NCBI RefSeq assembly: GCF_003350925.1
Contig: NZ_KZ857183.1
Span: 1-64,000, forward strand
From: Dyella tabacisoli
GTDB taxonomy: Bacteria > Pseudomonadota > Gammaproteobacteria > Xanthomonadales > Rhodanobacteraceae
Length of the DNA stretch: 64,000 nucleotides
Reading direction: 5' to 3'
Part shown: positions 9,975-19,220 of the stretch, piece after piece
Position numbering within the stretch: position 1 is the first letter of the stretch
Layout of the letters: every line of letters begins with the position of its first letter
Notes under the pieces: model-generated
Database searches by the model: none
What the model was told of the DNA's origin: nothing
The model's input: only the letters and a program-made list of their open reading frames with translations
Made by a program: the position numbers and the translations under genes

Positions 9975-10703
9975 TCATCCGGCTATGGCACCCGGATAGA
10001 ACTGGATGCGTTCTCGATAAGCGTATTCGATTAAGTCTCTGATGAGCTCCAACAAACCACCCCATGGCCATCCCTCGATTGAATCACCGTGAGCCAAGCG
10101 GTTGCGAATCGTAGCTAGTACGATTGGCTCATCTGCTGCCAATTGTGAAGGGTCCTCAATCGCCTTCCTCGCATCCGCATTGCGCTTCAATCGAGCAGCC
10201 TCGGTTTCATAGAGAAACCGCACCGCAGGGGCCTGATATCGTTGGGCGAATGCTAGACGCTCGTCTGTCAATCCGTCTTCTTCTACAAGGTAAGACATAA
10301 GTTCTGCGAACATCGGAGGCTTAGCAAGCTTCAGCTTTTCCGTTGAGGATATTTTTACGAAATCTTTTCCTTGTTGTTTGACTTTGCATTTACGGAACTC
10401 GATCACTTTTCGCCCATAGCAGTCCAGGAGGGCGCCTTCTAACGCAGCCAAGGCAACGAGTTCGTAAGCTTTGCTGAAGTCGCTTTCGAGCCAGGTATAA
10501 GCACAGAGTTTCTGCGCACGCTCGTACTTTGAAGCGGTAGGAACTGGAATCGCAGCGTGGAGATCCAGCTCACGAAGGAATTCCAACCAGTCGGTTATCC
10601 GATGGAAGGAGTGGAGGTGAGCGGGATTCCCGGGTACTGGCCAAACTACTTGCAGCGGCGTGTTGCAAACTGGCCAGTGGGAAGTGTCAATCACCAGCGA
10701 CAT
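9975..10703 (-). CDS. Hypothetical protein with HEPN-like RNRLAHG motif
   Basis: I do not recognise a named family for this 242-residue, soluble, largely helical protein. Near the C-terminus it has TIRNRLAHGD, which fits the R-x4-H motif (usually RN...AH) of HEPN ribonuclease domains found in toxins, Abi proteins and CRISPR effectors. The preceding helices are rich in Glu, Arg and Lys, and no membrane segment is visible. It lies between the STAND NTPase and a GNAT acetyltransferase on the same strand, so a defence or toxin role is plausible. A non-catalytic HEPN-fold or a C-terminal 'RiboL/Apea-like' domain are alternatives. Existence as a gene is likely; the HEPN call rests on one motif. Confidence 0.6.
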   Translation of the reverse strand: MSLVIDTSHWPVCNTPLQVVWPVPGNPAHLHSFHRITDWLEFLRELDLHAAIPVPTASKYERAQKLCAYTWLESDFSKAYELVALAALEGALLDCYGRKVIEFRKCKVKQQGKDFVKISSTEKLKLAKPPMFAELMSYLVEEDGLTDERLAFAQRYQAPAVRFLYETEAARLKRNADARKAIEDPSQLAADEPIVLATIRNRLAHGDSIEGWPWGGLLELIRDLIEYAYRERIQFYPGAIAG

Positions 10704-10798
10704 CGTCCCATGTCCTCTATTGGTGGTGGATCAAACGGAATGCTTGGCGCGCACAGGTTTGCCCTTACAGTGGCGACCATCGGTATTACCAACGGCGG

Positions 10799-11305
10799 TT
10801 ACGTCATACTCAATCCTTGATTTCGCACAAACAATTGCAGGTATGCGTCCCTTCGCTGGGAGGCGTAGGACGTACCCACCGATTGAAATCCGAATTTTCG
10901 CAAGACAGCATGCATTGCTTCGTTAGTAGTGTTTGAGGTGGCATATATAGCTTCGCCCCTTGCCTGCTCAATTAAGCTTGCAACGAGCGAAACTGCGATT
11001 CCTCTGCCCCTAGCTTCTGGTCGCACGACGACCCATCCAAGTTCCAAATTAAAAGACTCTGCAGCCAGTAAGGCACAGGATTTTTCGAATACACCGTTGC
11101 GATAAGCGGTGTTGGGGCGTTTGAGCGCCGCTATCCCTTGAATTTGTGCCGCATGTCGCGCAATCGCAATTGAATGAGCCATTCCCATCAACCGTTCGAA
11201 CGACAACGCAGCCACCTCACCACCTTCGCGCGCGAGGGTGGTGAAAACCCTTCGGTCCGTGTCCGATAGTGCCGAAGGCACACAAATCTCTATGGAAGGA
11301 GTCAT
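10799..11305 (-). CDS. GNAT-family N-acetyltransferase
   Basis: This 168-residue protein carries the GNAT acetyl-CoA site: LGWVVVRPEARGRGIAVSLV around residues 90-110, matching the V-x-P-x-x-R-G-x-G pattern that binds the pyrophosphate of acetyl-CoA. A later ATSNTTNEAMHAVLRKFGF is the typical motif B region with the [FY]GF turn. It therefore transfers an acetyl group to an amine; the substrate cannot be told from the sequence. The start ATG has an AAGGG ribosome site. It is 95 bases upstream of the HEPN-like gene on the same strand. A GNAT near a HEPN-type protein might act as a toxin or antitoxin modifier, but nothing here proves that link. Confidence 0.8.
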   Translation of the reverse strand: MTPSIEICVPSALSDTDRRVFTTLAREGGEVAALSFERLMGMAHSIAIARHAAQIQGIAALKRPNTAYRNGVFEKSCALLAAESFNLELGWVVVRPEARGRGIAVSLVASLIEQARGEAIYATSNTTNEAMHAVLRKFGFQSVGTSYASQRRDAYLQLFVRNQGLSMT

Positions 11306-12209
11306 AACGCCCTTGGGTGCCTTGAGAGACTATTTTGAGGGTATTTGTCCTCCGCCCGATGCCCCTACCCCATATTGGCGACTAGGTACGCTGAAGCAAT
11401 ACCGTTAGGCGCCGCCTTTTGACCAGGGAAAAGCGATGAAATGTTGCGATAAGGGCTGCCAGGGCATCCTTATTGGCGAAAAAGTAAGCAATCGGCGGAT
11501 CAAGTACTTCACGGAGCTTGGCTAAGATGCTGGTATCGGGGCCTGCTCCAGGTCAAAAGCATATTTTCGCTATACCTGCGATAACACCGGCTAATCAGCA
11601 GGTCCGTGTTCGACATGCATTAGCAGCTGTCGCTCGCGCGCGCTGCCTTTATCTCATATGCCGTCAGATTTGCTATCGATGTGGCCGTGTACAACCGCGA
11701 CAGCTCCCTTCGGTATCGTGGATATGCGCATTGATCGCTATTTTCAAACGGATGTATATCAGGAGTGTGCGTACTGCCCCCTGCTGGTGAAAGGCCGCCG
11801 CCTCGGTGTTTGCTACCCACTTCGAAAGTGCGACATGACCCCTGACCACTACGCCGCCGTGTATGCCGAAGAAACTCGAAGAACTTTTGTCCTCATCTCC
11901 GAGGCCATTGGCAATTTCGTACTCACAATAGAGTGCCAGGGCGGCGGGTGTATACCTTTGTCCCGGCACACTTCAACTCCTTGTGGCCCAATTTTTCCTT
12001 CTCCGGGCGCACTCCCGAAAGGAGATATGCACTGAAAGCAGGCACTTTATTGCTTTCGCTTAGTCTGCCTTGCTCTCAAAGGAAAAACCGTCGAGAGCAA
12101 TCGAGCTAAGCGGCAGCGACCGATAGGACACCATGGTTACCCCTGATGGTTACCCAAAGTGCTTATATAGACTCCTCATTCGATAAGACTGCACTCTGCC
12201 CCTGTTTCT
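11306..12209. other. About 900 bases without a convincing gene
   Basis: A Cys-rich 29-codon plus-strand frame (11436-11525, beginning MKCCDKGCQGILIG) ends at TAA. The same frame continues after the stop with a second Cys-containing segment (YTCDNTG) to another TAA near 11595, so this may be a small zinc-ribbon-like gene interrupted by a nonsense mutation. A plus-strand frame at 11658-12035 and a minus-strand frame at 11673-11969 lie on top of each other and neither resembles a known family. I treat the stretch as decayed DNA between the GNAT gene and the 3' end of the phosphoesterase. Confidence 0.3.
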
Positions 12210-15200
12210 TCACGCGGGATCTGAGCATAACTGGTACAGCGCCCACGACGTGGCCACACCCGGCGTATGGGAGCAGCCGATCGAGTCCGGCTTGCAGCCG
12301 ACTGCGCCCGAGGTGCCTTCCAGCTGCTGCGAACAATTGGCCCCATCCACCTTGGCAAGATTCGCGGGGAGCTCGTTGCCCAGGCACACGTACACTACCC
12401 CTCCTGCCCGCTGCCCTTCTGGAACGGTCAAAGCCATGTATTTGAAGGTGCTACCGAAATGGGTTCGGACGGTATCGCCGATGCTCGTCAGGTCCCAGTG
12501 CGGAAATACAATGTCGGGCCGGTATGCCTGCACGAAGTAGTAGCCGTCGGGAATATCGACGCCTGGCGTCGAATAGCAACCTAGGTGCGACGCTGGCTTG
12601 TTCTGGGTCCGATACAACTTGTAACGGCGGTCCGACAGATTGTTGTTGTCTCCATCCTCAATGATGAAGAGCGTGTCCGCTGCGCCGCCGGTGCTCGACA
12701 CGGTGCCGGGTCCATAGTAGGTGTCTTCATATTCGAAAGGACAGAACAGGATCTGTATCCCCATCGCCGACGCTTCGCTCTGCCCGGGATAGCACATGAC
12801 CCAACTGCGGGCGCCCACGTCGAACTCGCTGGGTGCGGACACGATGGACAAGGATCGGGTCCCGTTGCCCATGGACAGATACCCTTCCGTCGTTCCCGAC
12901 TTGAAGTAGATCGTGTGGTCCTGCCGCGAATACGTCAGCATCGCGGTGCTCTCCGCAGCACCTCCCCTGTGCCGCGGCATGTTGACGCCCCCGAGGGTCA
13001 CGACATCGAGGATGTCGTTGCCCATTGTCAGCAGCTGGTACTTACCCGAGGGCAACTCGATCGCGGCGACACGCGCCGGATCGACACGTCCGTCGGACAC
13101 GAGGCCGAAGAGCTGGAACTGGGACTGGTGAGGCCAGGAACGGGCGTCGTGGACGACGTTCATCGGCCGGCTTTGCGAGCGGGGTGGGGGCGGCGGCGTG
13201 ACCGTGTTGGTCATCGCGCCCTTTCTCTCCGGGAAAGAATCATTGGAGTAGAACAGCCCGAGGGCGGTCCTGCCGTCCGCCTTCGCCGCCCCCGCCCAGG
13301 GAAGATCGGACGGATTGACCGTCCAGCCCTCGTTGGTGTGCAGCGGCGGGTTCTGCAACACGTTCGGATAAGTAGGGTGGTTGTTGTCCGTCACAGAGAC
13401 GTCGCCGGTCGCGATGTAATGGCCCGGTGGCAAGGACCAATACACCTGCAGCTTCTTTTCTTCCTTGTTGTACTTGAAGACCGTGTTCGTGCCCGGGCGC
13501 GCCGGCTTCAGCCATCCATAGTTCGAAATATTCTCGAATTGGCTGCACTCGATCGGCTGCCATGACGTATTGAAGAACTTGTACAAGCCCGTGGGAAGGT
13601 TGCGCGATTCTGGAGAGGTGTCGGTACTGACTCGCAGCGCATAGAAGGTCTGCAAGTCGTCGGCAACAGGTGGGATTCCACCGGCTATCACATACAAACG
13701 GTTGTCATCCCCGCCGGTCGAGGTGAGCGGCCCATCCGCGGCCCCCGACTTGCGGCCGGCCGGGCTGTACAGGATTCGCAAATGATTCCGTCCGTCGGCC
13801 GGCCCCGTGATCACCCAGGACTTCCATTGGAAGTCCTGCAGTGTCGACGTGTCGTCGGTCATCAGGACGTAATAGCGTCCGTGGTCCTGGTGCGTGGGCA
13901 CGAAGAGGTACGGACCGGTTGCGGCCGGGTCCGTGGAATCGACTAGCCGGATGGTGTGCTGGATCGCGTCGTAGCGCACGTACTTGGGAGCGGAATTATC
14001 GCCCCAGCGCAGTTGATTGCCGGACGCGATGATCGCACTCCAGTAGCGATTGAAGAAGCAGTAGAGGCCGGAAGGCAGGTGATTCAGCGGGTTGTCGATC
14101 AACGGGGTTCCGCGGGACGTGTACGACAAGGTCGCATCCGGCACGGTGCAGTTCGCGAGCGTGCGCGCCCCGCCGGCCTCGATCCTCACCATTCGGCCGG
14201 TCACCGTCAGAATCGCCTGCAGCGGTCCCGCATCGCAGGAGATCGTGAACGGCTTCGAGAAGGTGGTGGAGATCGGTGCAAACTGCGGCGGCAGGAAATC
14301 GGGGCTCGAAACCGCGGGGAGCGCGAGCGACTTCGAGCTGAATCCCTTCAGGCTGACGTCGATGGAGTGGACCGTTGAGATCGCGCGCACGTAAGCGGAT
14401 GTCGTGCCGTCCGGTTTGAACTCGCCCACGAAGACGTCGGAGATCCCCGGCTTCGTTTCCCACGGAAATGGCGAATCCATGTAGGACGGACTCAGCGAGG
14501 CGAGTTCCCGTGCCGTGATGCAATCCGTGCGCGGAACTCCCTCGATGAACACCTTGGCCCCTGCGCGATCCTTGCCATCCTTGAAATTCTGACTGGCGCG
14601 AATCCGATCCAGGTCCCCCGAGCGCCCGACGCCTGAGTTCATGCGGTCGAGATTGAGATTCAGGCGATCGGCGACTTCCTTGATGAGGCTCGCGTGGTCA
14701 TGCCACACGGAATCGACGGACCCCTTGCGAACCCAGGGACTGATCAGCAGGCAGGGAACACGCACACCGAATTGATCGTACTTGAACGGCGGGGCGACGT
14801 CGGGCTCCCGGAAACTGGTCGCACCCGGCTTGGGAGGAACGACGGGGCGAGCACCCGTCAACGGGTCCTCGTCCCCTTTCTTCGGAGGCGCCACGTGGTC
14901 GTACAAGCCGCCATGTTCGTCGAAAGTGACGATGAGCAGGCTGCGCTTCCACAGCTCCTCGTTGCCGCGAATCGCTCCGTAGATTTCCGATATGAAGTGC
15001 TCGGCATTTGCCATCGAATGGTACGGATGCGCGTCCTGCGCGTGCAATCCCGCATACGTCGGTTCCACCCATAGGAATTTCGGCAGGCGCGGCGTGATCG
15101 GTGACGGCGGATTGGGGCTGTAGCCCCTGCACTCCGCTTTGAAGTCATCGATGGTGCCGTGGTTCGTGATGGTGTCGTCGTCGACTGCTTCGGAAAATAC

Positions 15201-16046
15201 TTCCGAGAACGACCCGAAGGAGCCGTTGGTGTAAACCCGCCACTGCTCGAGATTCGTGAACAGGTCGAAGACGGACGTCTTTTCGAACCCGGTACTCTGC
15301 TTGATAATCCAAGACGTGTCGGGTTGTGAGAGCCAGCCGTCGGAACTACCCAGCAAGGCGAAGAGGCGATTTGGCCACGTCGGACCGGGGATGGAGGCGA
15401 AGTAGCGATCGCAGACGCAGAATTCTTCCGCCAGCTTGTGGAACACCTTCAGCGAGCCGTAGGGGTAGTAGCTCATGGCCTGATGGCGGCGCAGCACGTC
15501 GTTGTTTTTCAGCCAGACATCCGGCGCTCCGCACAGGCTGGTGCTGTCGATGGAGCAGCCACCGTTGTAATCGAATTTGTGATCCGAAAACAAGGAGACC
15601 GTTTTCCGCAGCGCGACCGCTTTCTTCATAAGCACGTTGGCGGCAGCGCCTGGAGTCTCGCTCGGCAGACCCAGATCCTCCAGGTCCGACTTCACCACCG
15701 AATTGACGAATCCGACCTTGGACTGTCCCTGGATGCCCAGGCTTTGCGTCACGTGGTAGTAGCTGTGCGGGTAGTCGCCAATGGTCAGGTAGTCCAGCAC
15801 CAACGGCAGTTGCCTCACCGAGCTGGCCGTGGGCTCGTTCGGAGCCAGGTTACGACCCTCCCTGTCCTTGAACAGGTGGCTGTCCGTTTCCATGTTGCTG
15901 GAACTTACGGACGAATCCGCTGGGAGCCACGGTAGGGATCCGAGCAAATGATCGAAAGAACGATTCTCCAGCATTACAATGAATACATGCTGGATCTCGA
16001 CGGATTCGCTGGCAGGGTTGGAGGCGGAACTTGCATCTTCTGACAT
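12210..16046 (-). CDS. Phosphoesterase (phospholipase C / AcpA-like) with repeated C-terminal region
   Basis: Residues 18-520 form an alkaline-phosphatase-superfamily phosphoesterase of the bacterial phospholipase C/acid phosphatase group. Signs are HVFIVMLENRSFDHLLG (20-36) at the metal site, later TFDEHGGLYDHVAPP and VPCLLISPWVRKG, and VWHDHASL near the end of the domain. The family hydrolyses phosphate mono- or diesters such as phospholipids. The rest, about 650-1278, is unusual: four imperfect units of roughly 165 residues, each opening with an [LI]P-x-G-x-Y motif (about 656, 815, 997 and 1163), some ending in an ILYSP- or ILFCP-like strand. They may be beta-rich binding modules. No signal peptide, Tat motif or membrane helix is visible at the N-terminus, so export is unclear. 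AAAGGAG sits 6 bases before the ATG. A broken ChW-type gene lies just upstream on the same strand. Confidence 0.85.
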   Translation of the reverse strand: MSEDASSASNPASESVEIQHVFIVMLENRSFDHLLGSLPWLPADSSVSSSNMETDSHLFKDREGRNLAPNEPTASSVRQLPLVLDYLTIGDYPHSYYHVTQSLGIQGQSKVGFVNSVVKSDLEDLGLPSETPGAAANVLMKKAVALRKTVSLFSDHKFDYNGGCSIDSTSLCGAPDVWLKNNDVLRRHQAMSYYPYGSLKVFHKLAEEFCVCDRYFASIPGPTWPNRLFALLGSSDGWLSQPDTSWIIKQSTGFEKTSVFDLFTNLEQWRVYTNGSFGSFSEVFSEAVDDDTITNHGTIDDFKAECRGYSPNPPSPITPRLPKFLWVEPTYAGLHAQDAHPYHSMANAEHFISEIYGAIRGNEELWKRSLLIVTFDEHGGLYDHVAPPKKGDEDPLTGARPVVPPKPGATSFREPDVAPPFKYDQFGVRVPCLLISPWVRKGSVDSVWHDHASLIKEVADRLNLNLDRMNSGVGRSGDLDRIRASQNFKDGKDRAGAKVFIEGVPRTDCITARELASLSPSYMDSPFPWETKPGISDVFVGEFKPDGTTSAYVRAISTVHSIDVSLKGFSSKSLALPAVSSPDFLPPQFAPISTTFSKPFTISCDAGPLQAILTVTGRMVRIEAGGARTLANCTVPDATLSYTSRGTPLIDNPLNHLPSGLYCFFNRYWSAIIASGNQLRWGDNSAPKYVRYDAIQHTIRLVDSTDPAATGPYLFVPTHQDHGRYYVLMTDDTSTLQDFQWKSWVITGPADGRNHLRILYSPAGRKSGAADGPLTSTGGDDNRLYVIAGGIPPVADDLQTFYALRVSTDTSPESRNLPTGLYKFFNTSWQPIECSQFENISNYGWLKPARPGTNTVFKYNKEEKKLQVYWSLPPGHYIATGDVSVTDNNHPTYPNVLQNPPLHTNEGWTVNPSDLPWAGAAKADGRTALGLFYSNDSFPERKGAMTNTVTPPPPPRSQSRPMNVVHDARSWPHQSQFQLFGLVSDGRVDPARVAAIELPSGKYQLLTMGNDILDVVTLGGVNMPRHRGGAAESTAMLTYSRQDHTIYFKSGTTEGYLSMGNGTRSLSIVSAPSEFDVGARSWVMCYPGQSEASAMGIQILFCPFEYEDTYYGPGTVSSTGGAADTLFIIEDGDNNNLSDRRYKLYRTQNKPASHLGCYSTPGVDIPDGYYFVQAYRPDIVFPHWDLTSIGDTVRTHFGSTFKYMALTVPEGQRAGGVVYVCLGNELPANLAKVDGANCSQQLEGTSGAVGCKPDSIGCSHTPGVATSWALYQLCSDPA

Positions 16047-16154
16047 GGGTTCACTCCTTTAAATTGGACGTTCAAATCGGGCGAGCCCTTTCCCCCGTCC
16101 CCGCCAACCGCCTAGGGTCAAAGGCAGGCATCGCGTCAGTGTTCAATTCATCGT

Positions 16155-16656
16155 TCATCGCAGGCGATTGAGTGGCGAGCGGTTGCTCGAGGTTGTCTTG
16201 GAGACCAGCCTTACAAAATTCGGTTTGCGCGGCACAATCTGGACCACCAGCGCTTCGATTTGGCGACCGTGCCTGCCGCAGTACTCGCCATAAGCGAGCC
16301 ACACGGTGTCTCGCTCGTCATTGCCGTGATCTTCGCCCCTACCGCTCACGTGGGCCATGTAGAGCTCGCCGTACTCTGACAGGCATTCGCCAGTCAGCTT
16401 GATGCGGAAGCCCTCAATCACCCTGCCTTGTTCGCGGGTACCGATCAAGCTGCCGCCGTTGATCCACCCGGCATCGCCCACGCCCCAAACATCGACCCGG
16501 TGCCGCGCCCTCTAGGTCTCGCGTCCAAGGGGCGAGCGTGATCATGAAACCTTCCAGGCGCTTATTCTCGCCGCGTGTACCGGCGTAACCGCCGGGCCCC
16601 GTATGCCCGTCGCCCACATCCTGAATATAAGCAAGGAGATCGAATCCCACCGCCAT
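16155..16656 (-). pseudogene. ChW-repeat (hydrophobic W) protein, frameshifted
   Basis: Two overlapping minus-strand frames make one ChW-like protein when joined near 16490-16520. The upstream frame (from the ATG at 16656) gives LLAYIQDVGDG...AGTRGENKRLEGFMITL. The downstream frame gives VDVWGVGDAGWINGGSLIGT and then REQGRVIEGFRIKLTG and a third partial unit. The pattern G-W-x(n)-G-x-x-x-G-T-x(4-6)-R-[IL]-E-[GA] is that of clostridial hydrophobic W repeats, thought to bind surfaces or proteins. The downstream frame has an in-frame stop before the join, so the gene is broken by a small indel unless this is a sequence error. It lies about 110 bases upstream of the phosphoesterase on the same strand. 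Confidence 0.6.
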
Positions 16657-16995
16657 GCCTACCGCCCCTCTGGTGATTGTCCTTAATCATACCGATGCCA
16701 GCATTGCACGAAGCGGCGCCGAAGCCTTAGGGAGGGTCGCCAGGCCTAAATTGAGACGGAGGGTCAAGCACCGATTACGTAAGAGCAGTGCCACGGCTTT
16801 GGGCTCAGGGCATCACGGTCAGCCACAACGCCCCAACCAAGAGCCACCACGTGAGCCCTCCCCCTCAGCATACGGCAGCACCCGAGTGGGCATCACGGCT
16901 TCCAATCAACTGATGAGTTCAATGGTTGTCTTGGCGGTGAGAGAGAAGCCAATGGCTAGATCGCCGGCCGCTGGCGATCTAGCCGAATCTCTTCA
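16657..16995. other. Non-coding or decayed stretch
   Basis: About 340 bases between the ChW-like pseudogene and the alpha/beta-hydrolase remnant. Open frames exist on both strands but show Arg/Pro/Ser-rich, low-information translations and no family resemblance. I see no gene, repeat or RNA here. Confidence 0.4.
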
Positions 16996-17343
16996 CGTAG
17001 GTACATCTCCGGATGGGATCAGGCTGCCTTCGAGGCATACATCCAGCATGCATTGAAGGAGGTCGATGGTGGCATCGAGCTAAAGTGCCAGCCCAGTCGC
17101 GAGGCAGAGATCTTCGGCTCATTTTCGCGCCGTCTGTGGCCATCGTTGACCAGGATTTCGACCCCCACCGAGGTCGTGCACGGCATGCACACATACCCCT
17201 TCGTTGCCAGCTTGGTGTCTCGCTAGCGCGCGAAGAATGTCCACGTGTGTAGCCAGGTGGTGCTGGGCGGGCACTGCCTCATGCAAGAGCAGCCGGCGCG
17301 CAGCGCCGAGCGCGTGAAGACCTTCCTATTGCAGAGCGGTTGA
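16996..17343 (+). pseudogene. Alpha/beta-hydrolase C-terminal remnant with internal stop
   Basis: One plus-strand frame reads GWDQAAFEAYIQHALKEVDG, then ELKCQPSREAEIFGSF, TRISTPTEVVHG, YPFVASLVSR, an internal TAG at about 17224, and then VVLGGHCLMQEQPARSAERV before a TGA. This follows the last third of alpha/beta hydrolases, in which a GGH segment near the end supplies the catalytic His (here GGHCLMQE). The N-terminal nucleophile elbow is absent and a stop interrupts the frame, so this is a decayed fragment. It lies just left of the tniQ end of the Tn7-like operon, possibly at the edge of an insertion. Confidence 0.6.
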
Positions 17344-17566
17344 TCTGTTGGATCGAGATCACCCAGTTCCAAACTCGCCGCCGTGCTTGCCACGAGGCTG
17401 CCAGCCCCCCTACCCTCGATAACGATCGCTAATCGCTCGCAACGCGCCCCATCAGTTGGGAGCAGACCGGGGCCATTGGGACTTTGCGACCAGAACGCCG
17501 CGCCAGATCAGTGCATCCCCCACTGCCCTTTCCATCGATTAACAATCTACGCAGGATGTCCAATCA

Positions 17567-18307
17567 TCAGGGATCAGGAGTTAGAACAAGCGGCAGTCGA
17601 TCAGCAAGGCGTGGCCAAGTCTCAAGAAGCGCCACCTGTAATCTGGAGAAGCTTTGAGAATCAATTGGCAACGCCGGCCACAACCTGGGCAGAGCTCCTA
17701 CCAAGCAACCCCACACCTTCCAGGTGGTTGCAACCAATGCCAATCGATCCGTCTGACTGCTCAACTCGCCAACTTGAGATGCCGGGCGTTCATGAGGGTG
17801 TGACGGCAAAGGCCAACCTTCCAGCCATAATCGCCAGCAGGCGACCGCAAAAGATTGGGCGCTGCCATTTTGCTCAGTTAAAGCCCGAAGGACTTGGTCC
17901 TGAAGGCAGTGTGAGACAAAGACCGGCCTGCCAACAACAGTGGCCGGGCTTAGCTGTATCCATGCCTCGATCCATCGTGCAAGCTGCTCCAGTTGGAATC
18001 GAATTTCACACCCCAACCGGGGCATTCCGACATGTTTCGGCGGCATGGAGGCCCGCACCAAAGGGATAACATGTGCTGCACAAACGACGCGACGTGGATC
18101 TTGCCACTCACCACGACTGTAGTATCGAACTTTCCCACCGTCTTTGGCTCGACAGCAAGGACAGTACAAGGATAGGTGATTGGTGTAATGGTCGACTGCC
18201 TCGCCGGTCCATGCAGCCAAAGGAACTGGGCCTGCCCGGAGCCAAGATACCAACGACTCCCCGTGCGCTCGACGAGATCCAAGTCCAGCCATCACTTCGA
18301 GACTCAT
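17567..18307 (-). CDS. tniQ: TniQ/TnsD-like transposition protein
   Basis: The 246-residue protein has the zinc-finger pattern of TniQ: YCPCCRAKDGGKVRYY followed by GEWQDPRRVVCAAHVIPLV (about residues 48-85), i.e. CxxC then CxxH around an aromatic W-x segment. TniQ proteins recruit transposition complexes to the target in Tn5053/Tn402 and Tn7-like elements. It is the last gene of an overlapping tniA-tniB-tniQ operon: its ATG overlaps the tniB stop (ATGA). The N-terminus (ESLVSWLRAGPVPLAAW) fits the usual TniQ beginning. It is short compared with many TniQ proteins, so the C-terminus may be reduced. The left end of the element is not recognisable, but should be left of 17567 unless further cargo follows. 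Confidence 0.7.
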   Translation of the reverse strand: MSLEVMAGLGSRRAHGESLVSWLRAGPVPLAAWTGEAVDHYTNHLSLYCPCCRAKDGGKVRYYSRGEWQDPRRVVCAAHVIPLVRASMPPKHVGMPRLGCEIRFQLEQLARWIEAWIQLSPATVVGRPVFVSHCLQDQVLRALTEQNGSAQSFAVACWRLWLEGWPLPSHPHERPASQVGELSSQTDRLALVATTWKVWGCLVGALPRLWPALPIDSQSFSRLQVALLETWPRLADRLPLVLTPDP

Positions 18308-19220
18308 GCCGCCGCGCCACGAATCGCAATGGGCGGTGGCAGACTGGCTTCCCGCGCCGTTTCAAAATCGTCTTTGGCTACGAAGCCGGCTCCTCGATCC
18401 AGCGCCCACATTGCCGCCAGTCGAACTAACGTAACAATCGCGTCCGTATTGCCGCCTCCATGCAGGAGCAACCACCTCACCATCTCTTGTCGATCCAAGT
18501 ACGATCGTGCTGGAAATGGGAGGTATGACTCCAAGCCGGACAAGAAATCGCGAAAATCTTGCGATTCCTCCCAGAGGGGAATTTTGATTTTTCGTTTGAA
18601 TCGCTTGCTTAGCTGATCATCCATGTCGAAAACATGCTCATACTTTTCAACCGTGGCGAAGGCGATATTTATTTTTAGCCTGGTGGACATGCCCCTCACT
18701 TCTGAAAGGGTTTTTATCTGAGACGATTTCCAGCAACGGAAAACTCTCCACCCTCGTCAATCAGCAACAGTTTTACGCCCTGAATTTTTAGTATTTCATC
18801 ACACTCTTCAGTGGAGCAGTGATCGGTCATGCGCCTTGCATCTGGCCATGCAGATCTCATGATCATGTAACGCAAACTTGCCGCTCCTACAGCCACTGCG
18901 CCACTTCTTTCCTCAGGCTTTGCCACCACCCGCAAGACTGGGCGCCTCTTGCGCAGGGGATCCTCGCAGTCGATAACAGGATGCAGTTCTGAGAAATTGC
19001 GTAGTAATGCGCTTTTCCCTCTCCCCGAGTCACCGATTAGATGCAGGCAATCCGGTCGCTCAGTTCGTTCGCTCCGCAGCAAGTACTCCATCCATTGGAA
19101 TGCCATTCGACTGATGCGTGTATTGACCCAGTGTTCATTCTGAATCCAGGAAAGTCGATCGCTCAGACTCTTGTTAAGAACCTCACTAGTTCCCTTCTCG
19201 AGAAGAAACTCGTCTCTCAT
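18304..19220 (-). pseudogene. tniB: TniB/TnsC-like AAA+ transposition ATPase, frameshifted
   Basis: The first frame (from 19220) has Walker A GDSGRGKSALL and Walker B VKLLLIDEGGEFSV, then stops after NRLR at 18714. The rest of the protein continues in another frame from about 18720: KTLSEVRGMSTRLKINIAF, then MDDQLSKRFKRKIKIPLW and the C-terminal helical domain to 18304. The two halves abut without missing sequence, so a single-base indel near 18716-18722 accounts for the break. TniB normally couples target choice (TniQ) to the transposase. Its start overlaps the tniA stop and its end overlaps the tniQ start by ATGA, so the operon was translationally coupled. The element is probably immobile unless this is a sequencing error or programmed frameshifting. 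Confidence 0.75.

Noticed and set aside
12585-13565. A 326-codon plus-strand frame inside the phosphoesterase
   Set aside because: It lies antisense to the repeat-bearing C-terminal part of the phosphoesterase, has Arg/His/Val-rich content and no recognisable domain.
17383-18069. A 228-codon plus-strand frame opposite tniQ
   Set aside because: Pro/Ala/Ser-rich translation with no motif, antisense to the TniQ zinc-finger protein.
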